Source of the DNA: JAKAFX01 sp043196285
GTDB taxonomy: Archaea > Thermoplasmatota > Thermoplasmata > Thermoplasmatales > Thermoplasmataceae
Assembly: GCA_043196285.1 (NCBI GenBank)
Contig: JBBYJL010000029.1
Span: forward strand, 1 to 15,214
Direction: 5' to 3'
DNA: 15,214 nt
Part shown: piece by piece, positions 8,371-14,381 of the stretch
Layout of the letters: each line of letters opens with the position of its first letter
Numbering within the stretch: position 1 is the stretch's first letter
Made by a program: the position numbers and the translations under genes
Notes under the pieces: generated by a model
Databases searched by the model: none
Told to the model about the DNA's origin: nothing
The model's input: the letters and a program-made list of their open reading frames with translations, nothing else

Positions 8371-8403
8371 GTGGGAGTCAAAACTCCACAATTCCATTTT
8401 TTT
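8371..8403 (+). terminator. Hairpin plus T-run terminator after the MFS gene
   Basis: GTGGGAGT (8371-8378) can pair with ACTCCAC (8383-8389), leaving one bulged G and a short A-rich loop. Seven Ts follow at 8397-8403. It lies 30 bases after the MFS stop and before the next promoter, as expected for a terminator. Confidence 0.5.
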
Positions 8404-8477
8404 GTTCATTATTGTATTCAATGATGTCAGTTATTTTTTAAAATTATGTCAAAATGCAGTCTTTTGAGGGCTAATTC

Positions 8478-8488
8478 TTTTATAAAAT
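8478..8488 (+). promoter_or_regulatory. TATA box of the aldolase-family gene
   Basis: TTTTATAAAAT is centred about 22 bases before the ATG at 8505. An AGGGATGAT at 8491-8499 might help ribosome binding. An ATG at 8495 is out of frame. Confidence 0.4.
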
Positions 8489-8504
8489 ATAGGGATGATA
8501 GATC

Positions 8505-9386
8505 ATGACGGTCAACTTCCATGGAGCACTTGCCGAAATTTTTCTTGCCCTTGATGCTGACGGACAGCCGGATAATGAGAATACTGCAAAGCATGTAAGA
8601 TATCTCCTTGAAAACAAAGTCCAGGGCCTGTTTGTTGGGGGTGTTGCAGCGGAAGGGTTCACCTTCAATACAGAAGAACGAATGAAATGGCTAAAAATAG
8701 CTGTTGATGAGACCAATGACAAGACTCCCGTTATTTTTAATATATCATCGATCAACATTAATGAGATAGCACTGCTGGCAAAAAGGGCAGTAGATATTGG
8801 AGCAGATGTAATATCCTTCACCCAGCCGGCGCCTGTTTTGTTCAGTGAAGCTGAGATTTTGGAATATTATGGTAAAATTGCGAATACCATTGACGTACCA
8901 ATTATGCTTTACAATGAATCTGCAATAGGTAACCCTTTGAAGATAGATCTGGTTAAGAAGATCTTCCTGTCGCTTGACAATTTCCTTTACTACAAAGACA
9001 GTACCCACAACCTTATCGATCTGCATTCCCTGTTATCCATTGACAGGAGCCCGAAGGTATTTGCGGGGAGTGATGGGCTGATCTATGATATCATGGCGTC
9101 GGGCGGTTCCGGAGTTGTTTCCCTTATTATTGATGTGTTTCCAAAGTTGATCACAGAAATAGTGGATTATATCGAAAGAGGTGATTTCAGAAAAGCCTTG
9201 ACCCAGCAGCGGTTGATTCTTAGAGTCCGTTCTGTACTGAAGACAGGCAGCCTAACGGCCGGTTACAGGTACGCTTCAAGTCTTGTTGGTGTCGATCTTG
9301 GAAAAGCAAGGCTTCCATATTCCTCAATATCCGAGAATGATAAATTCGTCATAAAGAATGGTCTTGCAACTCTTGGCTTAATTTGA
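8505..9386 (+). CDS. DapA/NAL/KDG-aldolase superfamily lyase, atypical substrate motif
   Basis: A 293-residue (beta/alpha)8 Schiff-base lyase, normal length for the family that includes dihydrodipicolinate synthase, N-acetylneuraminate lyase and archaeal 2-keto-3-deoxygluconate aldolase. The Schiff-base lysine is Lys164 in YYKDST (162-167) and the partner tyrosine is Tyr136 in MLYNES (134-139). The loop that normally reads GTTGE or GSTGE, which binds the pyruvate carboxylate, reads GGVAAEG (45-51): Thr/Ser-Thr-Gly is replaced by Val-Ala-Ala. The usual YNxP motif has Ser instead of Pro. These changes argue against a true DapA. Thermoplasmatales use the non-phosphorylative Entner-Doudoroff route with a KDG aldolase of this family, so that role is possible but not secure. 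No biosynthetic lysine genes are near; the preceding gene is a sugar-porter-type carrier. Confidence 0.85.
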   Translation: MTVNFHGALAEIFLALDADGQPDNENTAKHVRYLLENKVQGLFVGGVAAEGFTFNTEERMKWLKIAVDETNDKTPVIFNISSININEIALLAKRAVDIGADVISFTQPAPVLFSEAEILEYYGKIANTIDVPIMLYNESAIGNPLKIDLVKKIFLSLDNFLYYKDSTHNLIDLHSLLSIDRSPKVFAGSDGLIYDIMASGGSGVVSLIIDVFPKLITEIVDYIERGDFRKALTQQRLILRVRSVLKTGSLTAGYRYASSLVGVDLGKARLPYSSISENDKFVIKNGLATLGLI

Positions 9387-9424
9387 ACCTCTTTCTTACA
9401 TCCTGCTAGTACAGAATTGACAAG

Positions 9425-9433
9425 TCTAATAAG
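9425..9433 (+). promoter_or_regulatory. Possible TATA box of the DUF998-type gene
   Basis: TCTAATAAG is centred about 27 bases before the ATG at 9456 and supports that start over the upstream TTG at 9417. Confidence 0.3.
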
Positions 9434-9455
9434 CCAACTATGTGTTTGGTTTTCC

Positions 9456-10040
9456 ATGGATCTTGATCGAGTTGCCTCAAAACTTCTCTGGTTCGGAATT
9501 CTGGCAATGGTATCTGCTTTGATATGGATTTCAACTGCTATTCTAATAAATCCTGATTTTAACTTCTACACTGGAGCTCTGAGCCAACTTGGTTCTCCAG
9601 GTGCCAATTCACCATGGGTATACAACGTTGGGCTCATGTTTACCTCTGTTCTTCTCTTTATTTTCGCCAATGCTCTGCTTCTCTATTCAAGAAACAGAAT
9701 CGAATCTGCAGGAAGCTCTTTTCTGATGATAGCTGCTCTCTTCCTTGCACTTATCGGGATATATCACGGCGGGACTTACCCGCATGATTTTGTCTCTCTG
9801 TGGTTTTTCATTCTAGCGGACATTGCCATAATCACCTGGGGGATAGGGCTTGCTATGCATGATCTTGCATGGAGTGAATATATTCTCCTAACTGCCGCGA
9901 TTTCAAGTGGAGCTGGATTCTTAAACTGGCCGTCCAGTGCTGAACTTGAGACCTTCGGTACTGCAGCGATTGCATTCTGGGCTATCCTTATGATTGTATT
10001 TCTGCGGGGTAAATCACGGGTACCTATGGGTCATCCATAA
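9456..10040 (+). CDS. DUF998-type six-helix membrane protein
   Basis: A 194-residue integral membrane protein of unknown function. Six hydrophobic segments can be placed at about 8-30, 56-78, 84-104, 112-134, 140-160 and 166-184. The loop after helix 1 contains LSQLGSPGANSPWVYNVGL (42-60); an LSxLG...N...N-x-G-L pattern there, and a histidine-containing GIYHGGTYPHD (101-111) before helix 4, are characteristic of the DUF998 family. A longer frame starts at a TTG (9417), but the ATG at 9456 is preferred because it begins just before helix 1 and has a TATA-like element at the right spacing. It follows the aldolase-family gene by 69 bases on the same strand and converges with the methyltransferase gene. 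Nothing in the sequence suggests a catalytic activity. Confidence 0.75.
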   Translation: MDLDRVASKLLWFGILAMVSALIWISTAILINPDFNFYTGALSQLGSPGANSPWVYNVGLMFTSVLLFIFANALLLYSRNRIESAGSSFLMIAALFLALIGIYHGGTYPHDFVSLWFFILADIAIITWGIGLAMHDLAWSEYILLTAAISSGAGFLNWPSSAELETFGTAAIAFWAILMIVFLRGKSRVPMGHP

Positions 10041-10082
10041 TTCTCTGCAGGCGTATCTTGTCAGAACCAGTTGATTAGGTTT

Positions 10083-10097
10083 CAGGAGATTTTCCTG
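10083..10097. repeat. Small inverted repeat between convergent genes
   Basis: CAGGA and TCCTG arms flank five bases in the 97-base gap between the convergent DUF998-type and methyltransferase genes. It may be a terminator hairpin for either side, but no proper T-run follows immediately. Confidence 0.25.
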
Positions 10098-10137
10098 GAC
10101 GGAAAGTTCCTGCGTCAGATTTATTTTCGTTTCTAAT

Positions 10138-11034
10138 TTAGTCGTTTTTAACATTGGTGTAAAATCCCTTTTCCCTGACTCTCCTCTCTTTTTCATCAGA
10201 CTTGGTGTTACTGTTGGGATAGTATTTTACAAATGTGGGATCGCCGAAAATTCTTTTGAAATATTCTACATCTGCGTTCAGATTCATCAGGTATTTTCCA
10301 TTTAAAGTGTCTAATATTGTTTTTATGTCCACAAAATCCTTTTTCGTGAAATTGTAATTATACCATTGCTTTCCAACGTACGGAGGATCTAGGTAGAAGA
10401 ATGTCCGTGAGTTGTCGTATTTTTTTATTAGATCTCTGAAGTCCATGTTTTCTATCTTCCATTTTTTAACGGCATTTTCTATTGCAGCATAGTTCTCAAG
10501 AGTCATGCTAATATATCTATGAACAGATTTTTCCTTCGCGGTGGCATAGGTGTTTCCCATGCCTCCAAAGCTAGAACTGAATCTGTAAATTGTGAAAACT
10601 GCTTTCTCCTCCCTCGATAAAAGGTCGAGAGACCTCTTTAACGATGCCTGGCCCGCTTTAGTAAGGAGTCGTCTGGACATTTCCCATCTTTCTATTGCGT
10701 CTACAAGAAGCGTCTCTCCTCTCTGATCGGTTTTTGATACCAGAGAACGTCTTGTTCCAGATATCCCGTATTTTACATCCTGATAGCGGAGTATCTTACT
10801 TATCATTTTCCTCACTTCTACAGACTTTTCCTGAATAGCCCTAAACATATCGGCAAGTTCCGATTCGTAGTCATTAAACACAACTTGATCTGCTTTGACA
10901 TTAAGTGAGACTGATCCGGATCCGCCAAACACATCAACAAAAATATGTAGGCCTGATGATCTGAAGATCCTTTTTATCTCTGGTATCAGGACGCTTTTAG
11001 CACCTGGGTATTTTATCAATCTTAAAAATGCCAT
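10138..11034 (-). CDS. Orphan D12-class DNA adenine-N6 methyltransferase (Dam-like)
   Basis: A 298-residue DNA adenine methyltransferase of the D12 (Dam/DpnIIA) class. The N-terminal motif LIKYPGAK (6-13) and VDVFGGSGSV (33-42, the S-adenosylmethionine-binding motif I) come first; the catalytic DPPY motif lies in FFYLDPPYVGKQWYN near residue 215. That order (motif I before DPPY) fits the alpha group. The recognition region contains RFSSSFGGMGNTYAT rather than the NRxGFNGLxR-type sequence of enterobacterial Dam, a form I associate with phage or mobile-element enzymes, so a GATC target cannot be assumed. No restriction endonuclease or specificity subunit is present in the window. The gene lies between a membrane-protein gene and an ISL3 scar. 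It probably marks self DNA or acts as a solitary epigenetic or anti-restriction enzyme. Confidence 0.9.
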   Translation of the reverse strand: MAFLRLIKYPGAKSVLIPEIKRIFRSSGLHIFVDVFGGSGSVSLNVKADQVVFNDYESELADMFRAIQEKSVEVRKMISKILRYQDVKYGISGTRRSLVSKTDQRGETLLVDAIERWEMSRRLLTKAGQASLKRSLDLLSREEKAVFTIYRFSSSFGGMGNTYATAKEKSVHRYISMTLENYAAIENAVKKWKIENMDFRDLIKKYDNSRTFFYLDPPYVGKQWYNYNFTKKDFVDIKTILDTLNGKYLMNLNADVEYFKRIFGDPTFVKYYPNSNTKSDEKERRVREKGFYTNVKND

Positions 11035-11138
11035 TTATTCCGTTACATAACATTCCTGCTAAGTTTAAAAGTTTTATTTTTCGACATTGTCAAGATCTGG
11101 TTGATAGGTACCTGTGATACTAGTGGGATGTTCTCGAT

Positions 11139-11402
11139 AATCCTTCATTGGTTTTGAACCTGTGAAGAGAGTTGCAAGATTGATGTTCTGTTTTTATAGC
11201 ATACCCTCATATTTCAAACATCATATAACAAATGCAATTGCTGAAGGCATCAACTCAAAGATAGCAACAGTCCAGAAGATGGCTTATGGATACAGAAACA
11301 GGGAAAACCTGAAAATCGCCATATTCTTCCATTATGGAAATCTTGAAATGTGGTTCCGATATCCATTGAGAAATATACATCCCCAAAAAAGCGGGAAGAG
11401 CC
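11139..11402 (+). mobile_element. Truncated ISL3-family insertion sequence (right end)
   Basis: The right part of an ISL3-type element, bounded on the right by a terminal inverted repeat at 11381-11402. The left boundary is uncertain, and the left half with its inverted repeat is absent from the window. The element lies 115 bases before the SRP54 start codon and about 100 bases from the methyltransferase start, filling most of the 482-base stretch (11035-11516) that has no intact gene. Confidence 0.6.
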
Positions 11403-11446
11403 AATTTTCTTTCCCAACTCTCTGTCCAGAATGGATGGATGTATAG
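11141..11446 (+). pseudogene. ISL3-family transposase, C-terminal remnant
   Basis: Only the last part of a DDE transposase of the ISL3 family remains. The open stretch (stop at 11138-11140, end TAG at 11444-11446) reads FEPVKRVARL near its start, then YFKHHITNAIAEGINSKI, then a MAYGYRNRENLKIAIFFHYG segment. The ITNA-x-AEGINSKI sequence and the Y-G-Y-R-N-x-E-N-x-x-I-A-I run are hallmarks of the ISL3 C-terminus, which contains the catalytic glutamate (in AEGIN). The upstream 300 or so residues with the first two catalytic aspartates are missing; I find no trace of them in any frame before 11141. The frame runs through the terminal inverted repeat (11381-11402) into flanking DNA, so the original stop is lost. 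It is non-functional. Confidence 0.75.
11381..11402 (-). repeat. ISL3 right terminal inverted repeat
   Basis: Read on the minus strand this begins GGCTCTTCCCGC and continues into a T-run and four Gs. ISL3-family elements characteristically end in GGCTCTT followed by a T-rich stretch. It lies just downstream of the transposase C-terminal homology, as expected for the right end. The 8 bases outside it, AATTTTCT (11403-11410), could be one copy of the usual 8-bp AT-rich target duplication; no partner copy is seen. Confidence 0.6.
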
Positions 11447-11487
11447 TTTTTCTAATAGCATGGCGCTCCATGAATCCCAACAGCATG

Positions 11488-11496
11488 ATTAAATAG
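11488..11496 (+). promoter_or_regulatory. TATA box of the SRP54 gene
   Basis: GATTAAATA is centred 25 bases before the ATG at 11517, with no Shine-Dalgarno sequence between, predicting a leaderless transcript. It lies outside the IS remnant, which ends 85 bases upstream. Confidence 0.5.
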
Positions 11497-11516
11497 TTTT
11501 TTTAACTGAAGAGTCA

Positions 11517-12896
11517 ATGGTTCTAGACAGTTTTGCGTCTTCCCTCAGAGAGACTATTAAAAAGATAACAGGTGCGAGTTACATTGACAAGGATACAATA
11601 AAGGAAGTTGTAAAAGAGATCCAGAGGATTCTCCTGAAAGCTGACGTAAATGTTAAACTTGCTTTAGAACTTTCCAAGACTCTCGAGAGAAGAGCTAGTG
11701 AGGAAAAGCCACCAGCAGGGATGCTTGAGCAGGACTATATGGTGAAGATAATTTACGAAGAATTGCTCAAGATTCTTGGAGAAGAGTCGAATATTAAGAT
11801 AGTACCACAGACGATAATGCTTGTTGGGCTTTATGGACAGGGTAAAACGACCTCTGCTGGAAAACTGGCAAAATTCTTTACGAAAAAGGGGCTCAGTGTT
11901 GGTGTCATAGCTGCGGATGTCCATAGACCTGCTGCATATCACCAGCTTAAGCAGATAGCTGGTTCCCTTAACATTTCTTTTTTTGGAATCGAAAAGGAAA
12001 CCAATCCCTACAAAATTGTGAAAGAGGGGCTCGTCGCCCTTGAAAAGATACAGGTAAAAATAATAGACACCAGTGGGCGTGATTCCCTTGACAGTGATCT
12101 CATTGATGAGATAAGAAGGATAAATGAGATAGCGAAACCGGATGAAAGACTCCTGGTCATAGATGCCACTGTTGGTCAGCAGGCTGGCCCACAGGCCACT
12201 GCAATGGACCAGTCTGTAAATCTCACTGGAATAATAATTACAAAAATGGATGGTACTGGGAAGGCCGGAGGGGCTCTCAGTGCTGTTGCTCAGGTTAACA
12301 AACCGGTCTATTTCATCGGAACCGGGGAACATCTTGATGACTTTGAGATTTTCAATCCTAAGAAGTTTCTCTCCAGGCTCCTTGGACTTGGTGACTTGGA
12401 GTCCCTCATGGAAACTGTTCAGGATCTTGATATATCCCCGGAAGAGGCTGAAAAGTCTGTATCCAAACTGATGAGCGGAAAATTCAACCTCAAGGACATG
12501 TACGAAGTCTGGGAGAAATTCTCACAACCTGGAATAATGGGAAAAATTTTCAATTCTCTTCCTGTTGCAAAACTGCCTGGAGCAAACAAAATCGATCAGA
12601 ATGCTATCGAAACAGCCGAATCCAAGCTGAAGACCTACAGAGTTATTCTTGACTCAATGACTGATCAGGAGTTGGAAGATCCTGAATTGATCAACGCAAG
12701 CAGGATCGAAAGAGTTGCAAGAGGCTCCGGGAGGAGTGAAGCCGATGTCCGTGCGCTTCTGAAGGAATATAAGGGTATGAAGAAAAATCTTAAGGCTTTC
12801 CATGGGAACAGGGGATTCAAAAAGATGCTGAGAGCCCAGATGAAGGCTGGAAACTTTGGACTTGAAAATATACTTGAAGAGGATTCTAAGAATTAG
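11517..12896 (+). CDS. ffh: Signal recognition particle 54 kDa GTPase (SRP54)
   Basis: A 459-residue SRP54 protein, normal archaeal length. With 7S RNA and SRP19 it binds signal peptides on ribosomes and docks with FtsY at the membrane. The N domain (1-95) carries the conserved LLKADVNVKLALEL (39-52). In the G domain, G1 is GLYGQGKTT (104-112), the DVHRPAAYHQLKQI box is at 134-147, G3 is DTSGRD (184-189) and G4 is TKMDGTGKAGGAL (242-254). The M domain (about 300-459) holds the RNA-binding signature SRIERVARGSG (395-405) and a methionine-bearing tail. G1 and G3 differ from the commonest forms (GLQGSGKTT, DTAGR), but the key Gly, Lys and Thr are kept. The ATG at 11517 has a well-placed TATA box and gives the standard MVLDSF-type N-terminus. 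Its stop codon overlaps that of the convergent reductase gene. Confidence 0.97.
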   Translation: MVLDSFASSLRETIKKITGASYIDKDTIKEVVKEIQRILLKADVNVKLALELSKTLERRASEEKPPAGMLEQDYMVKIIYEELLKILGEESNIKIVPQTIMLVGLYGQGKTTSAGKLAKFFTKKGLSVGVIAADVHRPAAYHQLKQIAGSLNISFFGIEKETNPYKIVKEGLVALEKIQVKIIDTSGRDSLDSDLIDEIRRINEIAKPDERLLVIDATVGQQAGPQATAMDQSVNLTGIIITKMDGTGKAGGALSAVAQVNKPVYFIGTGEHLDDFEIFNPKKFLSRLLGLGDLESLMETVQDLDISPEEAEKSVSKLMSGKFNLKDMYEVWEKFSQPGIMGKIFNSLPVAKLPGANKIDQNAIETAESKLKTYRVILDSMTDQELEDPELINASRIERVARGSGRSEADVRALLKEYKGMKKNLKAFHGNRGFKKMLRAQMKAGNFGLENILEEDSKN

Positions 12897-14083
12897 ATGA
12901 AATCCTCCAGTTCCTTGACCATGCCCGGGTCCTTTTCCTGAACAACTCTCAGTAGCTCCTCAACAGAGATGTCGTTTATCTTGACATCTGAAAGTATATC
13001 TATTAACCTGTCAAGCTGGTCATCTGAAAGCTGTCCAAGTTTTTCCTTGGCTATCCAGTTCCTGAGATGCTTTCTCTGGAACTTGTCCTTTACCATCTTC
13101 TCATACTTGTTCATCATCTCCTGGGAATAATCTTCGTTCTCAATTGCTTCCTTGGCGACTTTTGCGGCAAATTTTCCAGATATATATGAGTTTGCGATGC
13201 CTCCACCGGTTATTGGATCTATTAATCTGGCGGCATCGCCCACCAGCAATAACCCTGGAAGCGTGATCTTATCCTTTACCTTTGACACAGAGACTCCTCC
13301 TGTGATGTACTGTATGGTCTTTCCCTTTGCATAGCCAGGGTGCTTCTTAATCCATGAATCAAGATAGTTTCTGACTTCGAATCTGTCGTGGAGAGCTGTT
13401 ATTGTTATTCCAATTCCTACGTTAGCCTGTCTATCGCCCTTGGGAAACACCCACAGATACCCAGCAGGGGCTATTGTTCCTAGATAGAAGTCAGTGTAAT
13501 CGACGTCAGAATCGACATTGATCATTTTGTACTCAACGCAGGATATTATGTCGTTTTTTGCGAGAATTATGGACTTAAGCCCAGCCCATCTTCCGAATTC
13601 GCTCTCAAATCCATCAGCTGCAATGACCATCTTAGCTCTGACTTCTTCCATTACACCGTTGTGTCTGACTTTGGCTCCGACAACCCTGCCATCTTCCTTG
13701 ATGACTGAAAGTGCAGGAGACTTAACCCATACGTCAGCACCCTCGCTTGCAGCCAGAGCTGCCATATCTTTGTCAAACTTGTCTCTTTCAACAACAAAGC
13801 CGACCTCGTTACCAGCGTTTTCTGCCTCCAGTATTATCGGCTTTTTCTCGGATGGACCATAGATCCTCGCACCCTTTACCTCATCAGCAATCCAGTGCGA
13901 ACTAGGACTGATCTCGCCTTCCTTCATCCAAGTCCTGGAAAGACCTTCACCACATCTGACCGGTGACCCAATATCTGGTCTCTTTTCTATCATAAGTGTC
14001 TTCAGTCCGGCTTTTGCAGAAAATCTTGAAGCTGAACTCCCTCCAGGTCCAGCCCCAATTACAAGCACATCATAGTTTTGCAT
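12893..14083 (-). CDS. Geranylgeranyl reductase (digeranylgeranylglycerophospholipid reductase)
   Basis: A 396-residue FAD enzyme that saturates the isoprenoid chains of archaeal ether lipids at the cytoplasmic membrane surface. Motifs: Rossmann GAGPGG (10-15) followed by IEKRPDIGSPVRCGEGLS (32-49) with the conserved Cys44; AADGFESEFGRWAGLKS (155-171); the family signature PAGYLWVFPKG (206-216); GDAARLIDPITGGGI (282-296), the second FAD-binding motif. Long stretches agree with what I recall of the structurally characterised Thermoplasma acidophilum reductase (397 residues), so orthology is likely. The gene overlaps the end of the ferredoxin gene by 14 bases, and a GGAG (14091-14094) lies seven bases before its ATG, pointing to coupled translation. 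The ferredoxin is the probable electron donor. Its 3' end overlaps SRP54 by four bases. Confidence 0.95.
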   Translation of the reverse strand: MQNYDVLVIGAGPGGSSASRFSAKAGLKTLMIEKRPDIGSPVRCGEGLSRTWMKEGEISPSSHWIADEVKGARIYGPSEKKPIILEAENAGNEVGFVVERDKFDKDMAALAASEGADVWVKSPALSVIKEDGRVVGAKVRHNGVMEEVRAKMVIAADGFESEFGRWAGLKSIILAKNDIISCVEYKMINVDSDVDYTDFYLGTIAPAGYLWVFPKGDRQANVGIGITITALHDRFEVRNYLDSWIKKHPGYAKGKTIQYITGGVSVSKVKDKITLPGLLLVGDAARLIDPITGGGIANSYISGKFAAKVAKEAIENEDYSQEMMNKYEKMVKDKFQRKHLRNWIAKEKLGQLSDDQLDRLIDILSDVKINDISVEELLRVVQEKDPGMVKELEDFI

Positions 14084-14279
14084 GGAACCACTCCGCTGAA
14101 ATTGCGCCGGTTGGGCATCCTATAACACAGAATGTGCATTTAATACATTTATCTTCATGAATCTCTATCACTGTATCATCCATGAAAATCGCATCAGTCG
14201 GACACATACCTACACAGGCTCCACAGTAGTTACAAAGACTCCTGTCTACGTCCATCTCGCTTTTTACCTTAACTTCCAT
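14070..14279 (-). CDS. 2x[4Fe-4S] ferredoxin, probable reductase electron donor
   Basis: A 69-residue ferredoxin with two complete cluster-binding motifs, CNYCGACVGMCP (16-27) and CIKCTFCVIGCP (45-56), each C-x2-C-x2-C-x3-CP, predicting two [4Fe-4S] clusters. It should carry low-potential electrons in the cytoplasm. The frame can be extended to a GTG at 14312, but that codon lies inside the inverted repeat and TATA element, so the ATG at 14279 (MEVKVKSEMDVDRS) is preferred. The gene overlaps the start of the geranylgeranyl reductase gene. In Methanosarcina a ferredoxin gene next to the homologous reductase supplies its electrons, which supports the same role here. Regulation of the pair probably acts at the inverted repeat just upstream. 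Confidence 0.9.
   Translation of the reverse strand: MEVKVKSEMDVDRSLCNYCGACVGMCPTDAIFMDDTVIEIHEDKCIKCTFCVIGCPTGAISAEWFHAKL
14091..14094 (-). promoter_or_regulatory. Internal ribosome binding site of the reductase gene
   Basis: Minus-strand GGAG (in GCGGAGTGG) lies inside the ferredoxin gene, seven bases before the reductase ATG at 14083, and supports this start and translational coupling. Confidence 0.5.
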
Positions 14280-14308
14280 AACTTTCACTCTTTTCCCAGT
14301 CACGAATA

Positions 14309-14330
14309 TCACAATATATACATATTGTGA
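14309..14330 (-). promoter_or_regulatory. Operator-like inverted repeat over the ferredoxin-reductase TATA box
   Basis: Perfect 9-bp arms, TCACAATAT (14309-14317) and ATATTGTGA (14322-14330), flank a 4-base centre. The minus-strand TATA-like run (about 14314-14320) lies within it, about 35-40 bases before the chosen ferredoxin ATG. A symmetric site on a core promoter is the usual form of an archaeal repressor site. The 102-base gap between the endonuclease III stop and the ferredoxin start holds no other obvious element. Confidence 0.55.
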
Positions 14331-14381
14331 GGACGAAGTAAAAACAGTAATGGGTATATTTCTTTTTTGTATTTATCCGCG

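Noticed and set aside
8505..9386. Calling the aldolase-family gene dapA (lysine biosynthesis).
   Set aside because: The Thr-Thr-Gly motif needed in the DapA active site is absent and no lysine pathway genes are nearby.
9417..9455. TTG-initiated N-terminal extension of the DUF998-type protein.
   Set aside because: The ATG at 9456 directly precedes helix 1 and has a plausible TATA-like element; the extension overlaps that element.
10138..11446. A restriction-modification or other defence island.
   Set aside because: Only the methyltransferase is present; the neighbouring DNA holds an IS scar and a membrane-protein gene with no nuclease, helicase or toxin-like domain.
11250..11486. Minus-strand open frames across the IS remnant.
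   Set aside because: They are antisense to the clear ISL3 transposase homology and have no recognisable features or ribosome site.
11664..12332. 222-codon open frame antisense to SRP54.
   Set aside because: It mirrors the conserved SRP54 GTPase domain; its composition (many Ser, Tyr, Phe) is typical of an antisense shadow.
14280..14312. GTG start of the ferredoxin giving 11 more residues.
   Set aside because: The GTG lies inside the inverted repeat and abuts the TATA run; the ATG at 14279 gives the usual compact ferredoxin.
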